Assembly (NCBI GenBank): GCA_022510505.1
Contig: JAFLTL010000011.1
Span: 1-64,000 of the forward strand
DNA length: 64,000 nt
Direction: 5' to 3'
Source: Muribaculaceae bacterium
GTDB taxonomy: Bacteria; Bacteroidota; Bacteroidia; Bacteroidales; Muribaculaceae
The notes beneath the pieces were generated by a model. That model was not told the DNA's origin. It searched no databases and saw only the letters and a program-made list of their open reading frames with translations. This document shows, in pieces, positions 27,195-37,051 of this stretch. The translations under genes were made by a program, and so were the position numbers. Numbering within the stretch: position 1 is the stretch's first letter; every line of letters starts with the position of its first letter.

Positions 27195-27587
27195 TTATTC
27201 CAGCGTTTCCTTAATCAATGGAAGGATTTGATAGTCGGCCGGCAACCAATTAATATCCTCCAATTCGTCGGAGGCGAGCCATCGGCTATCTAAATGTTCA
27301 GTCAATGTAAATTCTCGTGTTATATCACATAAGTAACAGTCCATGACAAGATTGAAACCGGGATAGGAGAATCTTATTGTGGTTAGAAAAGATGGGTTCA
27401 GAATTTCAACTTTCAATTCTTCACTCAGTTCGCGAACCAGAGCTTCAATTGATGTCTCGTTCTCCTCAATTTTTCCTCCCGGGAATTCCCAATAACCCTT
27501 CCATTGCCCGGTTCCTCTTTGAACCGCCAGAATCCTTCCGTTTCTCTTCAATATTCCGGCTGCTACATGAATTTCTTTCTTATTCAT
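27195..27587 (-). CDS. mutT: Nudix hydrolase, MutT-type
   Basis: Hydrolyses nucleoside diphosphate-X compounds; the N-terminal layout matches the (8-oxo)-dGTP diphosphatase group. The 130-residue product has AAGILKRNGRILAVQR, WEFPGGKIE, and the Nudix box G-x5-E-x7-RELSEEL (the Gly normally near the box end is Lys here), then the late WLPAD motif common in MutT. The gene is 76 nt upstream of cbiM, which has its own likely promoter. Sequence alone does not prove the 8-oxo-dGTP substrate. Confidence 0.85.
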   Translation of the reverse strand: MNKKEIHVAAGILKRNGRILAVQRGTGQWKGYWEFPGGKIEENETSIEALVRELSEELKVEILNPSFLTTIRFSYPGFNLVMDCYLCDITREFTLTEHLDSRWLASDELEDINWLPADYQILPLIKETLE

Positions 27588-27754
27588 GAAACATCTAAGT
27601 TTAAATCAGTGTACCATTTGTTCACAGCAAATTTATAATGTTTAACTTTAAAATTATATTTTATTGCATAACAATCAGTAATTTTGGTAAAATTTAAGTT
27701 AGGAATACATATGTCTTTGGCATAATAGATAAATTTGAAGAATCAATAAAATAA
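27588..27754. other. AT-rich divergent intergenic region
   Basis: No gene. It holds outward-facing -7-type boxes: CAAATTTA at 27628-27635 (minus, toward mutT) and TAAATTTG at 27730-27737 (plus, 17 nt before the small membrane protein). Neither has a clear -33 box. Confidence 0.35.
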
Positions 27755-28036
27755 ATGGATATAAATTATAATATAAAAAGGGGAATCCGAACAATTAAAG
27801 GATGGTTGGAAAAATTATCGTTCCAAACCGGATTAATTATATTATTGCTTTGTATACCATGTTATATCATATCCTTCGCCCAAATGGCGTTACCCATAAG
27901 CGTGTCGGCAAAAAGTGCATTATGGGTATTGTTCTTCGGCCTTGCAAAAGCCTTTCAATATGGAGGTCTAACTATATTAGGGGCTGAAGGAATAAAACGT
28001 ATTAAATCCTGGTGGACACTAAAACAAGTTAAATAA
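27755..28036 (+). CDS. Small two-helix membrane protein, unknown function
   Basis: 93 residues: a basic amphipathic start, helix 1 (about 25-45, TGLIILLLCIPCYIISFAQ), a short loop, helix 2 (about 52-75), and a basic end (IKRIKSWW). I do not recognise a family with certainty. It has a plausible -7 box just upstream and ends 10 nt before the alcohol dehydrogenase ATG, so it is probably expressed and may be co-transcribed. Positive residues at both ends suggest an N-in, C-in topology. Real gene by context and composition; role unknown. Confidence 0.65.
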   Translation: MDINYNIKRGIRTIKGWLEKLSFQTGLIILLLCIPCYIISFAQMALPISVSAKSALWVLFFGLAKAFQYGGLTILGAEGIKRIKSWWTLKQVK

Positions 28037-28046
28037 TAAATTGATT

Positions 28047-29216
28047 ATGTTAGGAAATTTCATTTACTACAATCCAACTAAACTGTATTTCGGTAAGGAA
28101 GTTCATAAGAACCTGCTGGATGCACTAAACGGTTTTGGGAAAAAAGTGCTGCTCGTCTATGGAGGAGGCTCTATCAAGAAGAACGGCATATATGACACGG
28201 TGATTTCGGCTCTGAATGAAGCCGGGAAAGAAGTTACCGAGTTATCGGGAGTCATGCCAAACCCTTCTTTAGAGAAACTCAATGAGGGAATAAAGGTTGC
28301 CCGCGAAAGTGGTGCCGATTTGATTTTGGCAGTAGGTGGTGGATCCACTATAGATTATTCGAAGGGGGTTGCCGCATCGGCCTATTATGACGGCAATGCA
28401 TGGGAGAGATTTTGGCTAGGCGGCAAAGAGCCGGATGCCGATCAGAAAATAATCCCGGTCGGTTCAGTCCTGACTCTTGCGGGAACAGGTTCGGAAATGA
28501 ATGGAGGGTCGGTAATCACAGACGAGTCTAACAAGCTGAAAGTTGGGAAAGTGTTTGACGACCGTCTAATGCCGAAGTTCGCCATACTTAATCCCGAATA
28601 CACTTACAGTTTACCTAAAAATCAAATGGTTGCGGGCATCTTCGATATAATGAGCCATTTGATGGAGCAATATTTCTCGGATGACGATGATTCGACCACC
28701 GACTATCTGATAGAAGGACTCATGAGGTCGGTTGTGGCTTCAAGCCGTGTAGCGGTTAAAGATCCTGAAAATTACGAGGCTCGTTCGAACATCATGTGGA
28801 GTGCGACTTGGGCACTCAATACTTTACTGAAGATGGGCAAGAGCGGAGACTGGATGGTCCACATGATAGCCCATGCTATCGGAGCCTATACCCACGCAAC
28901 ACACGGCATGGCACTTGCAGCAATCTCCCCTGCCTATTATCGTCTTGTTAAAGGTTTTGGGTTGCATCGGTTCGCTCGTTTCGCAAAAGTTGTTTGGGAA
29001 GTACCAACTGAGGGAAAGACTGAAGAACAACTTGCCGATGCCGGAATTGACAAGCTTGCAGATTGGATAAAAGAGATTGGTGCTTCATCCAACATTTCCT
29101 CACTTGGAGTGACCACAGAAATGTTTGACGGGATTGTGGGAGCCACATTCCTGGGAGGCGGATATAAACAGATCACAAAGGAGGATGTCAAACAGGTTTT
29201 AAACGACAGTTTGTAA
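28047..29216 (+). CDS. Iron-dependent alcohol dehydrogenase (YqhD/BDH type)
   Basis: Group III alcohol dehydrogenase reducing aldehydes to alcohols with NAD(P)H, probably for redox balance. The product (389 residues from ATG 28047; the frame also opens at a TTG 6 nt upstream) starts MLGNFIYYNPTKLYFGK, has the GGGST nucleotide-binding motif, TLAGTGSEMN, and the metal ligands in FDIMSHLMEQYF and the HAIGAYTHATHG segment. These features fit the butanol-dehydrogenase/YqhD branch. A terminator follows at once, and a small membrane protein gene precedes it. Confidence 0.9.
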   Translation: MLGNFIYYNPTKLYFGKEVHKNLLDALNGFGKKVLLVYGGGSIKKNGIYDTVISALNEAGKEVTELSGVMPNPSLEKLNEGIKVARESGADLILAVGGGSTIDYSKGVAASAYYDGNAWERFWLGGKEPDADQKIIPVGSVLTLAGTGSEMNGGSVITDESNKLKVGKVFDDRLMPKFAILNPEYTYSLPKNQMVAGIFDIMSHLMEQYFSDDDDSTTDYLIEGLMRSVVASSRVAVKDPENYEARSNIMWSATWALNTLLKMGKSGDWMVHMIAHAIGAYTHATHGMALAAISPAYYRLVKGFGLHRFARFAKVVWEVPTEGKTEEQLADAGIDKLADWIKEIGASSNISSLGVTTEMFDGIVGATFLGGGYKQITKEDVKQVLNDSL

Positions 29217-29285
29217 TCGGACGGACAATTTTGAAAAGCAGTGAAAAAGAGAAATTAAATCATCTTTGAGATATACCGTTTCAGG

Positions 29286-29318
29286 AACTCCTTGTCTTGC
29301 TTTGACAAGGAGTTTTTT
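29286..29318 (+). terminator. Rho-independent terminator after alcohol dehydrogenase
   Basis: Stem AACTCCTTGTC (29286-29296), 7-nt loop, GACAAGGAGTT (29304-29314), T run 29313-29318. A clean hairpin with T tract, 70 nt after the stop codon. Confidence 0.85.
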
Positions 29319-29340
29319 ACCTCATTTCAAAATTTATTGG

Positions 29341-29371
29341 TTGGTCGTATTTATATTTATTTTTAATTTTG
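29341..29371 (+). promoter_or_regulatory. Putative promoter of the M28 peptidase / GH43 pair
   Basis: TTGG (29341-29344) as a -33-like element, 19-nt spacer, then TAATTTTG (29364-29371), 31 nt before the peptidase ATG and right after the preceding terminator. Confidence 0.5.
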
Positions 29372-29402
29372 TATTTACTAATCAATTTATTGCAATAAAA
29401 CA

Positions 29403-31055
29403 ATGAAAATTAAATCGATTCTGTTTCTTTCAGTATTAGGTATTGCATTTTCAACGTCCCATAAAGTCGAAGCTATTCAAAATGCAAATGATTCTGTAGT
29501 CGAAAAAATCCTTGCCATGGGCAGGACTGACAACCAAACAATGAATCATCTGGACGTGATGTGTAATAGATTCGGTGGCCGACTCCTTGGTTCAGGAGCC
29601 TATGAAGATGCCGCAAAATGGGCATTGGCGACCTTTAAGAATTGGGGGTTGGAAGCCTATCTGGACACTGTTGGAGAACTCCCTGTAGGATTCAATCGTG
29701 GCCCATGGTTTGGGCGCATGATTGGCGGTGAAGGGATGACACTTCATTTCACAACACCGTCCTATACTTCAGGTACGAAAGGTGTTCAGCGAGGCCATGT
29801 TGTTCGTGAACCTTACACAACTGCACAATTTGAAAGGATGAAAGGCACGATAGACGGAGCCTGGGTGTTGATTGGCGGCAAAAGCAGCGGATGGCCAATA
29901 GACTACACCGAGAAGGCCAATGAGGAACGTGCCCAGATAATAGCAGAAAACGATTCTATCGAGAATTTAAATTCCGCTATTCGTCGTCGCAACTATGAGA
30001 CCTATTCAAAACGGCGCACACTGGAAAGGGAGATTACAGCCGAGACCGACCTTAAGGTTAAGAAAAAGAAACAGGCAGAACTGGACGCGCTTCCTGAACC
30101 TGAGAAAATGGTCCCGTTGAAAGAAGTTCCCGGTCTTTTCTACAAACAGATGGCTGATGCCGGAATGTTGGGTGTGATTCAGTCGGCACCAGTTCCCATT
30201 ACAACATTATATGACCGTAAAAACATTGATTCAATGACATGGGAAACCCTACCGGTGATTCCCGACATAAAACTTGACGAGGAACAGTTTAATAAAATTG
30301 CCAATCTTGTTGACCGTCGTGAATACTTTCAACTGGAGTTTGACATACGCAATCATTTCCGTCCCGGACCGATCCCATACTATAGTGTTATTGCAGTTCT
30401 CCCGGGGACTGAATTACCCGATGAATATGTAATTACATGCGGGCACCTGGACAGTTACGACGTTGCGACGGGCGGAGTAGACTGTGGAACGGGTATAGCT
30501 CCGACAATGGAAGCAGCCCGAATTTTGGCCGAGAGCGGTGCAAAACCCAAGCGCTCGATTATGTTCTGTTTGTGGGCCGGAGAAGAATTTGGACTTTTAG
30601 GCTCAAAATACTGGGTGGAAAATAATCCCGACAAGCTTCCAGCAATCATAAATCTATTTAACCGCGACGGTGGACCAACTGTTGCCGAATCTTTGGAAGT
30701 GCCCCAGGAATGGTATGAGTCACTGGTTCCGGTTGTCGAGCCTTTATCAGATTTCAATCCTGAGCTACCATTCACCCTGAAGGTTGGTGAGCACTATCCC
30801 ATGGAAAAACCAACAACCCCCGGAGGATCGGACCATGCCTACTTTGCCATGAGTGGAGTACCTGTTATAAGTTTCGGTACTGGAGACCCAAAGGGTTATA
30901 ATTTCGATTACATGGAAATTTGGCACACCGACCGCGATCTATACAACAAGAGTATTCCCGAATATATGGATCAAACCTCAGTTGTCAATGCCATTGTGTT
31001 ATATGGTATAGCTAATCTTGACAAGCGTTTGGAATCCGGTGCAGTCTATAAATAA
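29403..31055 (+). CDS. Secreted M28-family aminopeptidase
   Basis: Zinc-dependent exopeptidase expected in the periplasm or at the surface. Signal peptide at 1-24. Residues about 100-290 contain a PA-type insert with a Lys/Glu-rich coil. The M28 di-zinc ligands are visible in order: GHLDSYD, VDCGTG (bridging Asp; DNASG in many relatives), the catalytic Glu pair in AGEEFG, the Asp of FNRDGG and the last His in IWHTDRD. Total length of 550 is normal for multi-domain members. The downstream GH43-like gene starts 13 nt after it, so they form an operon. Substrate unknown. Confidence 0.88.
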   Translation: MKIKSILFLSVLGIAFSTSHKVEAIQNANDSVVEKILAMGRTDNQTMNHLDVMCNRFGGRLLGSGAYEDAAKWALATFKNWGLEAYLDTVGELPVGFNRGPWFGRMIGGEGMTLHFTTPSYTSGTKGVQRGHVVREPYTTAQFERMKGTIDGAWVLIGGKSSGWPIDYTEKANEERAQIIAENDSIENLNSAIRRRNYETYSKRRTLEREITAETDLKVKKKKQAELDALPEPEKMVPLKEVPGLFYKQMADAGMLGVIQSAPVPITTLYDRKNIDSMTWETLPVIPDIKLDEEQFNKIANLVDRREYFQLEFDIRNHFRPGPIPYYSVIAVLPGTELPDEYVITCGHLDSYDVATGGVDCGTGIAPTMEAARILAESGAKPKRSIMFCLWAGEEFGLLGSKYWVENNPDKLPAIINLFNRDGGPTVAESLEVPQEWYESLVPVVEPLSDFNPELPFTLKVGEHYPMEKPTTPGGSDHAYFAMSGVPVISFGTGDPKGYNFDYMEIWHTDRDLYNKSIPEYMDQTSVVNAIVLYGIANLDKRLESGAVYK

Positions 31056-31068
31056 TTCAGGTATCACC

Positions 31069-32673
31069 ATGAAAAAAACAATATTCCTAATTCTTATATC
31101 TTTGGGTTATGGAATAGCATCGACCCATGCAGTTAATCCTTATCTGCCATTATGGGAACACATCCCCGATGGAGAACCCTATCTTTTCGATGACCCTGAC
31201 AATCCCGGGCAAAAAAGGGTCTATATTTACGGATCTCATGATATAGAACGATCAGATTATTGTGGGAGAAACCAGGTCGTTTGGTCGGCAAATCCCGATT
31301 CACTAAATAATTGGAGATTTGATGGGGTAATCTTTGAATCAGTCACCGATGGTGCCGGAAATCTTTTGAGAGAAGACGGTCGTGGTGATATACTGTTTGC
31401 ACCTGATGTTGCAGTCAAAACACTCTCCGATGGGTCAAAGCTTTATTATCTTTATCCAAACACCCAGGACTGGAAGCGAAATGGACAAATCGCTGTATCA
31501 CATAGACCCGACGGCCCATTCAAGGTTTGTAACTGGGACACAGAAGACCCTCAGAAAACAATTGGAGTTTTGAAGTTTGACCCGGGAGTTTTCGTGGATG
31601 ACGACGGACGTGTTTACGGTTACTGGGGGTTTTGTCGAAGCTATGCTGCAGAACTAGATCCAGAGACAATGTCAACGGTAAAACCTGGTACCCAAATCAT
31701 TGAAGATTTGATTCCCAGTATGGATCAAGAAGGAGATTTCAAATTTTTCGAAGCTTCTTCCATTAGAAAAATAGAGGATAAATATGTCCTGATTTATAGT
31801 CGAATGACAAAAGATGGGGAGTGGGGATTGCCAACGACCAACTACACTCTTGCCTATGCCTATTCCGACTATCCCTTGGGGCCCTACACCTATGGTGGCA
31901 CCATTATTGACGCCCGAGGCCGTGACACTGATGCTGACGGTCGCACAATCCCAACTACTACTCCATTCGGCAATACCCATGGATCAATCCTTGAGATAAA
32001 CGGACAATGGTGGGTTTTCTATCATCGTCAAACCGGTTTAGACGAATATGCCCGACAAGCGATGGTGTCACCCATTGAAGTAAAGGTTGAACCGGGAAAA
32101 GGTGGCAAAGTTGAGATCAGCGAAGCGGAACTGACTAGTGAAGGATTTGAAATAACCGGATTGGACCCATTCAAAAGATATCCGGCCGGAATTGCATCTC
32201 ATACGACCGGGCCGGGACCAGTGAAGCATGAATATCCCAAAAATATCTATACAGGTCCCTATTTCGAGTCATTCTATCTTAACGGTCAAAGTATTTCGGA
32301 GCCCTATGGAGAAGACATCAATGTCTCACGCATAGTTAATTGCACTGATGGATCCATAGTCGGCTATAAATACTTCGATTTTTCTAAGTTTAAAGAAACC
32401 GATGATCCAACTGTTTTAATAAGCCTGATACCACAAGGTGTTGACGGCCAGATTGAATTTTTTATAGATGCACCATGGAAAGGGAAACCCAAAAGCGTGG
32501 GGAAACTGAACCTGAACTCATCAATGCCAATGGAAACTACAATCCTAGAAACTCGATTGAAAGGTTTGACAGAGAAAACAGGCAGAAATCCCTTATACCT
32601 GGTGTTCAAATCTAAGGAAAAAGGGAAATCAATGGCAACGTTGGAATCAATAGAATTCCGAACTGCCAAATAG
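31069..32673 (+). CDS. Secreted GH43-like glycoside hydrolase
   Basis: Probable arabinan/xylan-type glycosidase of family GH43 (five-bladed beta-propeller). From ATG 31069 it has a signal peptide (MKKTIFLILISLGYGIASTHA); an earlier in-frame start at 31018 would overlap the peptidase gene and hide this signal. Propeller features include PYLFDDPD, IYGSHD, RGDILFAPDV, FDPGVFVDDDGRVYGYWG, FFEASSIRK and TTPFGNTHGS, placing likely catalytic acids in the DPD and FEASS blades. The C-terminal 150 residues look like a beta-sandwich carbohydrate-binding module. It pairs with the M28 peptidase. Substrate not determined. Confidence 0.82.
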   Translation: MKKTIFLILISLGYGIASTHAVNPYLPLWEHIPDGEPYLFDDPDNPGQKRVYIYGSHDIERSDYCGRNQVVWSANPDSLNNWRFDGVIFESVTDGAGNLLREDGRGDILFAPDVAVKTLSDGSKLYYLYPNTQDWKRNGQIAVSHRPDGPFKVCNWDTEDPQKTIGVLKFDPGVFVDDDGRVYGYWGFCRSYAAELDPETMSTVKPGTQIIEDLIPSMDQEGDFKFFEASSIRKIEDKYVLIYSRMTKDGEWGLPTTNYTLAYAYSDYPLGPYTYGGTIIDARGRDTDADGRTIPTTTPFGNTHGSILEINGQWWVFYHRQTGLDEYARQAMVSPIEVKVEPGKGGKVEISEAELTSEGFEITGLDPFKRYPAGIASHTTGPGPVKHEYPKNIYTGPYFESFYLNGQSISEPYGEDINVSRIVNCTDGSIVGYKYFDFSKFKETDDPTVLISLIPQGVDGQIEFFIDAPWKGKPKSVGKLNLNSSMPMETTILETRLKGLTEKTGRNPLYLVFKSKEKGKSMATLESIEFRTAK

Positions 32674-32696
32674 GAATCAACATCAAGAAACTATAT

Positions 32697-32741
32697 GAAA
32701 GACCGCTTCAGAGCTTCAGATTATGGCCCATGCGGTCTTTC
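32697..32741. terminator. Possible bidirectional terminator overlapping the ribBA 3' end
   Basis: GAAAGACCGC (32697-32706) and GCGGTCTTTC (32732-32741) form a perfect 10-bp stem with a 25-nt loop between the convergent GH43-like gene and ribBA. One arm lies in the last codons of ribBA and T-rich sequence follows on each side. The long loop makes it a weaker call. Confidence 0.45.
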
Positions 32742-33916
32742 TTCGTTTGCATATAGAACTTATTATAAGAATTGGGTGCAATTTCTATTGGCACATTTTC
32801 TACCACTTCAAGACCATAACCTTCGAGTCCGACACGTTTGACAGGATTATTTGTCATCAAACGCATTTTTGTAATACCCAACATTCTAAGAATTTGAGCT
32901 CCTACACCGTAATCACGTTCATCGGCAGCATGACCTAAATGAAGATTTGCATCTACGGTATCAAATCCCTGTTCCTGCAGTTTATAAGCTTTTATCTTAT
33001 CCATGAGTCCAATTCCACGTCCTTCCTGACTGAGGTAGATGACAGCTCCTCGACCTTCTTTTTCTATCATCTGCATGGCCTTGTGCAATTGATCCCCGCA
33101 ATCACATCTTTTCGACGCAAATATGTCGCCTGTTGCGCAAGAAGAATGAACACGCAACAGTACAGGGTCTCCCGTCGACACATCTCCCTTCAGCAATGCG
33201 ATGTGTTCAAGTCCGTTGTTTTTCTGACGGAAAGGTATAAGCCGGAAATGTCCGTAGGCGGTTGGCATGTCTACTTCTTCCCCCATTTCAACAAGACTTT
33301 CAGTCTTCAATCGATATGCTATAAGGTCGTTGATTGAAACAAGTTTCATGCCCCATTCGTCAGCGAGTTGGCGAAGTTGTGGCAACCGAGCCATGGTGCC
33401 ATCATCATTCATTATTTCAATCAGTGCCGCTGCAGGCTGCAACCCGGCTAACCGTGCAAGATCAATAGCTGCTTCGGTGTGACCTGCACGACGAAGCACA
33501 CCGTTATCCTGGGCGAAAAGTGGGCTGATGTGACCAGGACGGCCAAAAGTGGAAGGTGTGGATGAGGGGTCGGCCAAAGCATTTATTGTAGCACAACGAT
33601 CATGGATGGATACTCCGGTGGTGCAACCCTCGAGTTTGTCAACAGTTACTGTGAACGGTGTGCCGAGAACCGAGGTGTTTTCATCAACCTGAGGTGGGAG
33701 TTTCAATTCATGTGCTCTTGAAAGAGTTATTGGCGCACACAATACTCCCCTACCGTTTTTTAGCATGAAATTCACCTGTTCGGGAGTAACTTTTTCGGCC
33801 GATACAATCAAATCACCTTCATTCTCGCGGTCTTCGTCATCGACGACTATTATCATTTTACCATTTCGGAAATCCTCTATGGCATCTTCTATATTATCAA
33901 GTTTTATTTTGTCCAT
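32708..33916 (-). CDS. ribBA: Bifunctional 3,4-DHBP synthase / GTP cyclohydrolase II
   Basis: Catalyses two entry steps of riboflavin synthesis. The N-terminal domain (about 1-205) has the acidic DEDRENEGD motif (27-35) and HTEAAIDL of RibB. The C-terminal domain (about 210-402) has the RibA zinc cysteines in [16 protein letters not shown] and the EGRGIGL motif. Both halves look intact. It follows the LptF/G-type permease by 8 nt on the same strand, and no FMN riboswitch is visible upstream. Its 3' end contributes to a possible terminator hairpin. Confidence 0.95.
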   Translation of the reverse strand: MDKIKLDNIEDAIEDFRNGKMIIVVDDEDRENEGDLIVSAEKVTPEQVNFMLKNGRGVLCAPITLSRAHELKLPPQVDENTSVLGTPFTVTVDKLEGCTTGVSIHDRCATINALADPSSTPSTFGRPGHISPLFAQDNGVLRRAGHTEAAIDLARLAGLQPAAALIEIMNDDGTMARLPQLRQLADEWGMKLVSINDLIAYRLKTESLVEMGEEVDMPTAYGHFRLIPFRQKNNGLEHIALLKGDVSTGDPVLLRVHSSCATGDIFASKRCDCGDQLHKAMQMIEKEGRGAVIYLSQEGRGIGLMDKIKAYKLQEQGFDTVDANLHLGHAADERDYGVGAQILRMLGITKMRLMTNNPVKRVGLEGYGLEVVENVPIEIAPNSYNKFYMQTKKDRMGHNLKL

Positions 33917-33924
33917 AAGAATGT

Positions 33925-35697
33925 CTATTTGTTCATGTTATCACCCTCTTCAAAAAGGGCCAACAGTTTATTGTTAGTCTCTTTTAATTTAGAAAGCAAT
34001 CCTTTCTTATAGTTTATTAGGAAAGGATACTGATTAAGATAGTAAATCACACGGTTATCACGAGTATCGGACAAATAGTTCAAGACATGTCCCATTTCTC
34101 TTTCAAGTGATTCAATGCCACCAATTGTCATTATTTTCAGCCATATTCGTCGAGCCGGATTGGCGTTTTCATATTGAGCCATCACGCTCTCAATCGAATT
34201 ATTGAAAGCGTTGATGAGGCTTCTGGCTTCGAGAGGTAACACCTCACTCATGGGGAATTCCTTAAGTTGAATCTCGCGTTCAAGTTTTCCGGTCAGTCGC
34301 TTGAAAAACAGCTTATAGGCATCGGAGTTAAATACCGCCGAGTCATTGACAGCCTTGTAGGTGAAAAAGATACCTAGAGGCAGAAGCACCATGGAACTCA
34401 ACCACATGCCGGCCCAGATTGGCCATCGCCCATCGCGGGCAAGTTTGTAGCCCGAATTATCAAAAATATAATATACGATGAAAAGCAGGACCGATATCAC
34501 TATTGGCGTTCCAAGACCTCCTTTTCTTATGATGGCTCCTAAAGGCGCTCCGATAAAGAAAAAAACTATACATGCAAACGACAGGGTAAATTTCTTCATC
34601 AATTCTATCTGATGGATACGAATAACCTTTCGGTCATCTTCCATTGTAAAGGACTTGAATTCATATTCCTGTTTCTGACGTTTTGCTTTAGCCAAAGCTT
34701 GATTCAGTATAGTTTTTGCATTGGAAGGAGATGAACCGGCAAAAACCGAATCAAGTATAATTGCCTCCACTGTAGTTGGAGCCGCTTTCCCCTCCTGAAC
34801 AAGCTGTTTCCTGATTTGAGAAGAATAGTTGGTTCCAACGCTGTCAATCTTATATCTCACCGAATCAACCGTGTGGAGAAGTTCCTGCATGTTTTTTCCT
34901 ATATATTGATTGCCCATGACGCTTTCATCCATTCTGTTGAAGTTAGCGTCGAATGGCACCAGGATTTCCTTGACAGTGAACATTTCTCTTCGATAGGGAA
35001 CATTCTTGGAGCGCCCTCCAGCCGACTGTTCGCGAAGATTCTCAAACTGCTCTCCATCCCAAAGTCTAAGAAACAAATGGGTTTTATCTTCAGTCACACT
35101 CATTTTGCCGGAATCGGCAAGGATGATTCTTGCGTTCTCAAATCCTTTCGAAACATCATAGATCATCATGGAATAAAGCATCCCGGTTTCAGAATCCTTT
35201 TTTTCCACGAATAGATTGTAATTAGGAATTTGATCGTAAAAAGCACCTTCGGGAATTTCCAGCTCAGGTGATTTTTGGCGCATTGAATAAAGGAGCGTCC
35301 ACATCTTTGTCTGTGCTAAAGGCAAAACATCATTTTGAAAAAAGAACGCACCAATTGCAATGAGAACCATCGTAATAATCAACGGCCGCATAGTTTTGAG
35401 CAACGACACTCCACTTGCTTTCAATGCAGTCAACTCAAAATGCTCTCCTAGGTTTCCAAAAGTCATCAGCGAGGCAAGGAGGATGGCAAGAGGGAGCGCC
35501 AAAGGTACCATTGTGAGAGATGCATATAGAAACAATTCGCCAATGACTCCGAACGTCAATCCTTTACCTACCATATCATCGATATATTTCCACAAAAACT
35601 GCATCAACACAATGAAGAGGCAGATGAGAAATGTCATCAGAAATAGCGGCAGGAATGTCTGCAGCATGAAAGTGTATAGTCTTTTTACTCTCAGCAT
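33925..35697 (-). CDS. LptF/LptG-family permease
   Basis: Membrane subunit of the LPS-export ABC complex that pulls lipopolysaccharide from the inner membrane. The 590-residue product has three N-terminal helices (about 12-32, 52-82, 100-122), a periplasmic beta-jellyroll region (about 130-350), then three more helices ([21 protein letters not shown] onward), the YjgP/YjgQ layout. An extra C-terminal cytoplasmic part of about 150 residues, rich in helices, is longer than in E. coli LptF and common in Bacteroidetes. It cannot be assigned to F or G with certainty. ribBA is downstream in the same transcript. Confidence 0.87.
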   Translation of the reverse strand: MLRVKRLYTFMLQTFLPLFLMTFLICLFIVLMQFLWKYIDDMVGKGLTFGVIGELFLYASLTMVPLALPLAILLASLMTFGNLGEHFELTALKASGVSLLKTMRPLIITMVLIAIGAFFFQNDVLPLAQTKMWTLLYSMRQKSPELEIPEGAFYDQIPNYNLFVEKKDSETGMLYSMMIYDVSKGFENARIILADSGKMSVTEDKTHLFLRLWDGEQFENLREQSAGGRSKNVPYRREMFTVKEILVPFDANFNRMDESVMGNQYIGKNMQELLHTVDSVRYKIDSVGTNYSSQIRKQLVQEGKAAPTTVEAIILDSVFAGSSPSNAKTILNQALAKAKRQKQEYEFKSFTMEDDRKVIRIHQIELMKKFTLSFACIVFFFIGAPLGAIIRKGGLGTPIVISVLLFIVYYIFDNSGYKLARDGRWPIWAGMWLSSMVLLPLGIFFTYKAVNDSAVFNSDAYKLFFKRLTGKLEREIQLKEFPMSEVLPLEARSLINAFNNSIESVMAQYENANPARRIWLKIMTIGGIESLEREMGHVLNYLSDTRDNRVIYYLNQYPFLINYKKGLLSKLKETNNKLLALFEEGDNMNK

Positions 35698-35706
35698 CGA
35701 TGCAAA

Positions 35707-35739
35707 TTTACAAAATATAGAACAAGTTAATTATCTTTG
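35707..35739 (+). promoter_or_regulatory. Putative promoter of the sugar porter / kinase pair
   Basis: TATCTTTG at 35732-35739 as the -7 box, TTTA at 35707-35710 as an imperfect -33 with a 21-nt spacer; 34 nt before the porter ATG. A minus-strand box (CAAATTTA, 35703-35710) overlaps and points to the permease gene. Confidence 0.45.
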
Positions 35740-35773
35740 TTTTCAAAATTGACAAATCTAATTGTACTATACC

Positions 35774-37051
35774 ATGTCAACTAAGTCCGATTGGAAAAAA
35801 CAATACGCGATACCGTTTCTCCTGGTTTCATTGCTTTTCCTAATGTGGGGAATCGCCAACAACATGAACGACACTCTTTTGGCAGCTTTCAAGAGAATAA
35901 TGTCAATCAGCGACTTACAGAGTTCTTTGGTTCAATTCGCATTCTATGGTGCATATTTCTGTTTCGCAATCCCCGCAGCTCTTTTCATAAGAAAATATAG
36001 CTATAAATCCGGTATCATTCTCGGTTTGGGTCTTTATGCTTTAGGTACTTTACTCTTCTTCCCGGCTGGTAAAGCCTCTTCCTATATCTTTTTTCTTTTC
36101 GCTATATATGTCATGGCGGGAGGATGTGCCGTATTGGAAACGACAGCTAATCCCTATATTCTTTCAATGGGAGATTCTAACAGTGCTACCAGAAGATTAA
36201 ATATCGCCCAAACATTCAATCCCGTCGGAGCCTTGGGCGGTATACTTCTTAGCCGACATTTTATCCTGTCCTCTCTAAATTCAGCCGGAGCCGAAGAAAG
36301 ATCCATGATGAGCTCCGAGGCCCTGAAAGAGATTCAACATTCCGAATTCAACGCTGTATCCGAAGCCTATCTAGTTATCGGAGCAATTTTGATTTTGTTA
36401 CTTATTGTTATTGCAATAACCCGAATGCCTCTAGACAAAGACACCTCAAAGACTGATGGGTTTGGCTCTACATTCAGCCGCTTACGCCATAATAGGTCAT
36501 ATTGTCGGGGTGTCATAGCCCAGTTTTTCTATGTCGGAGCTCAAACATGCGTTTGGTCCTTTACCATAAGATATGTAATGGAACAGACCCATTCGCTTGA
36601 ACACAGTGCGTCTTTGGTGTTTCTTTGGTCAATAATAGCATTTACGGCATTCAGATTCATATTCACCTGGTTGATGAAATATTTTAAGCCCTCTTATCTG
36701 CTATTCATCTCATCGATGTTTGCTATTCTTGCGACCTGCATAGTGATTTTCGCGAATGGGAAAATAGCCATTATAGCTTTGATATCAATCTCGGCATTCA
36801 TGTCACTCATGTTCCCTACCATTTATGGAATATCACTCGAAAGGGTAAATCTTAGCGATGCGAAAGTTGCTGCCTCAGGTTTAATAATGGCAATCCTTGG
36901 TGGTGCACTATTAACTCCATTACAAGGATGGATTTCCGATGAAACTACCATATCGACTTCTTTTGTCGTAACTTTAGGATGCTTCGTCATCGTTTCAATC
37001 TTCGCGCTAAATGCCACATTTGAAAACAGAAAAAATGAAAAACACAGCTGA
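35774..37051 (+). CDS. FucP-family sugar:H+ symporter (MFS)
   Basis: Inner-membrane proton-coupled sugar porter of the FucP group. From ATG 35774 it has 425 residues and about twelve helices. FucP-type marks are FLMWGIANNMNDTLLA near the start, FYGAYFCFAIPAAL, the loop before TANPYILSMG and the FNPVGALGGILLSR segment after the QTFN motif. Related members carry L-fucose, glucose/galactose or N-acetylglucosamine, so the sugar cannot be named. The 3' end overlaps the cytidylyltransferase-GHMP kinase gene by 17 nt, which points to that enzyme acting on the imported sugar. Confidence 0.88.
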   Translation: MSTKSDWKKQYAIPFLLVSLLFLMWGIANNMNDTLLAAFKRIMSISDLQSSLVQFAFYGAYFCFAIPAALFIRKYSYKSGIILGLGLYALGTLLFFPAGKASSYIFFLFAIYVMAGGCAVLETTANPYILSMGDSNSATRRLNIAQTFNPVGALGGILLSRHFILSSLNSAGAEERSMMSSEALKEIQHSEFNAVSEAYLVIGAILILLLIVIAITRMPLDKDTSKTDGFGSTFSRLRHNRSYCRGVIAQFFYVGAQTCVWSFTIRYVMEQTHSLEHSASLVFLWSIIAFTAFRFIFTWLMKYFKPSYLLFISSMFAILATCIVIFANGKIAIIALISISAFMSLMFPTIYGISLERVNLSDAKVAASGLIMAILGGALLTPLQGWISDETTISTSFVVTLGCFVIVSIFALNATFENRKNEKHS

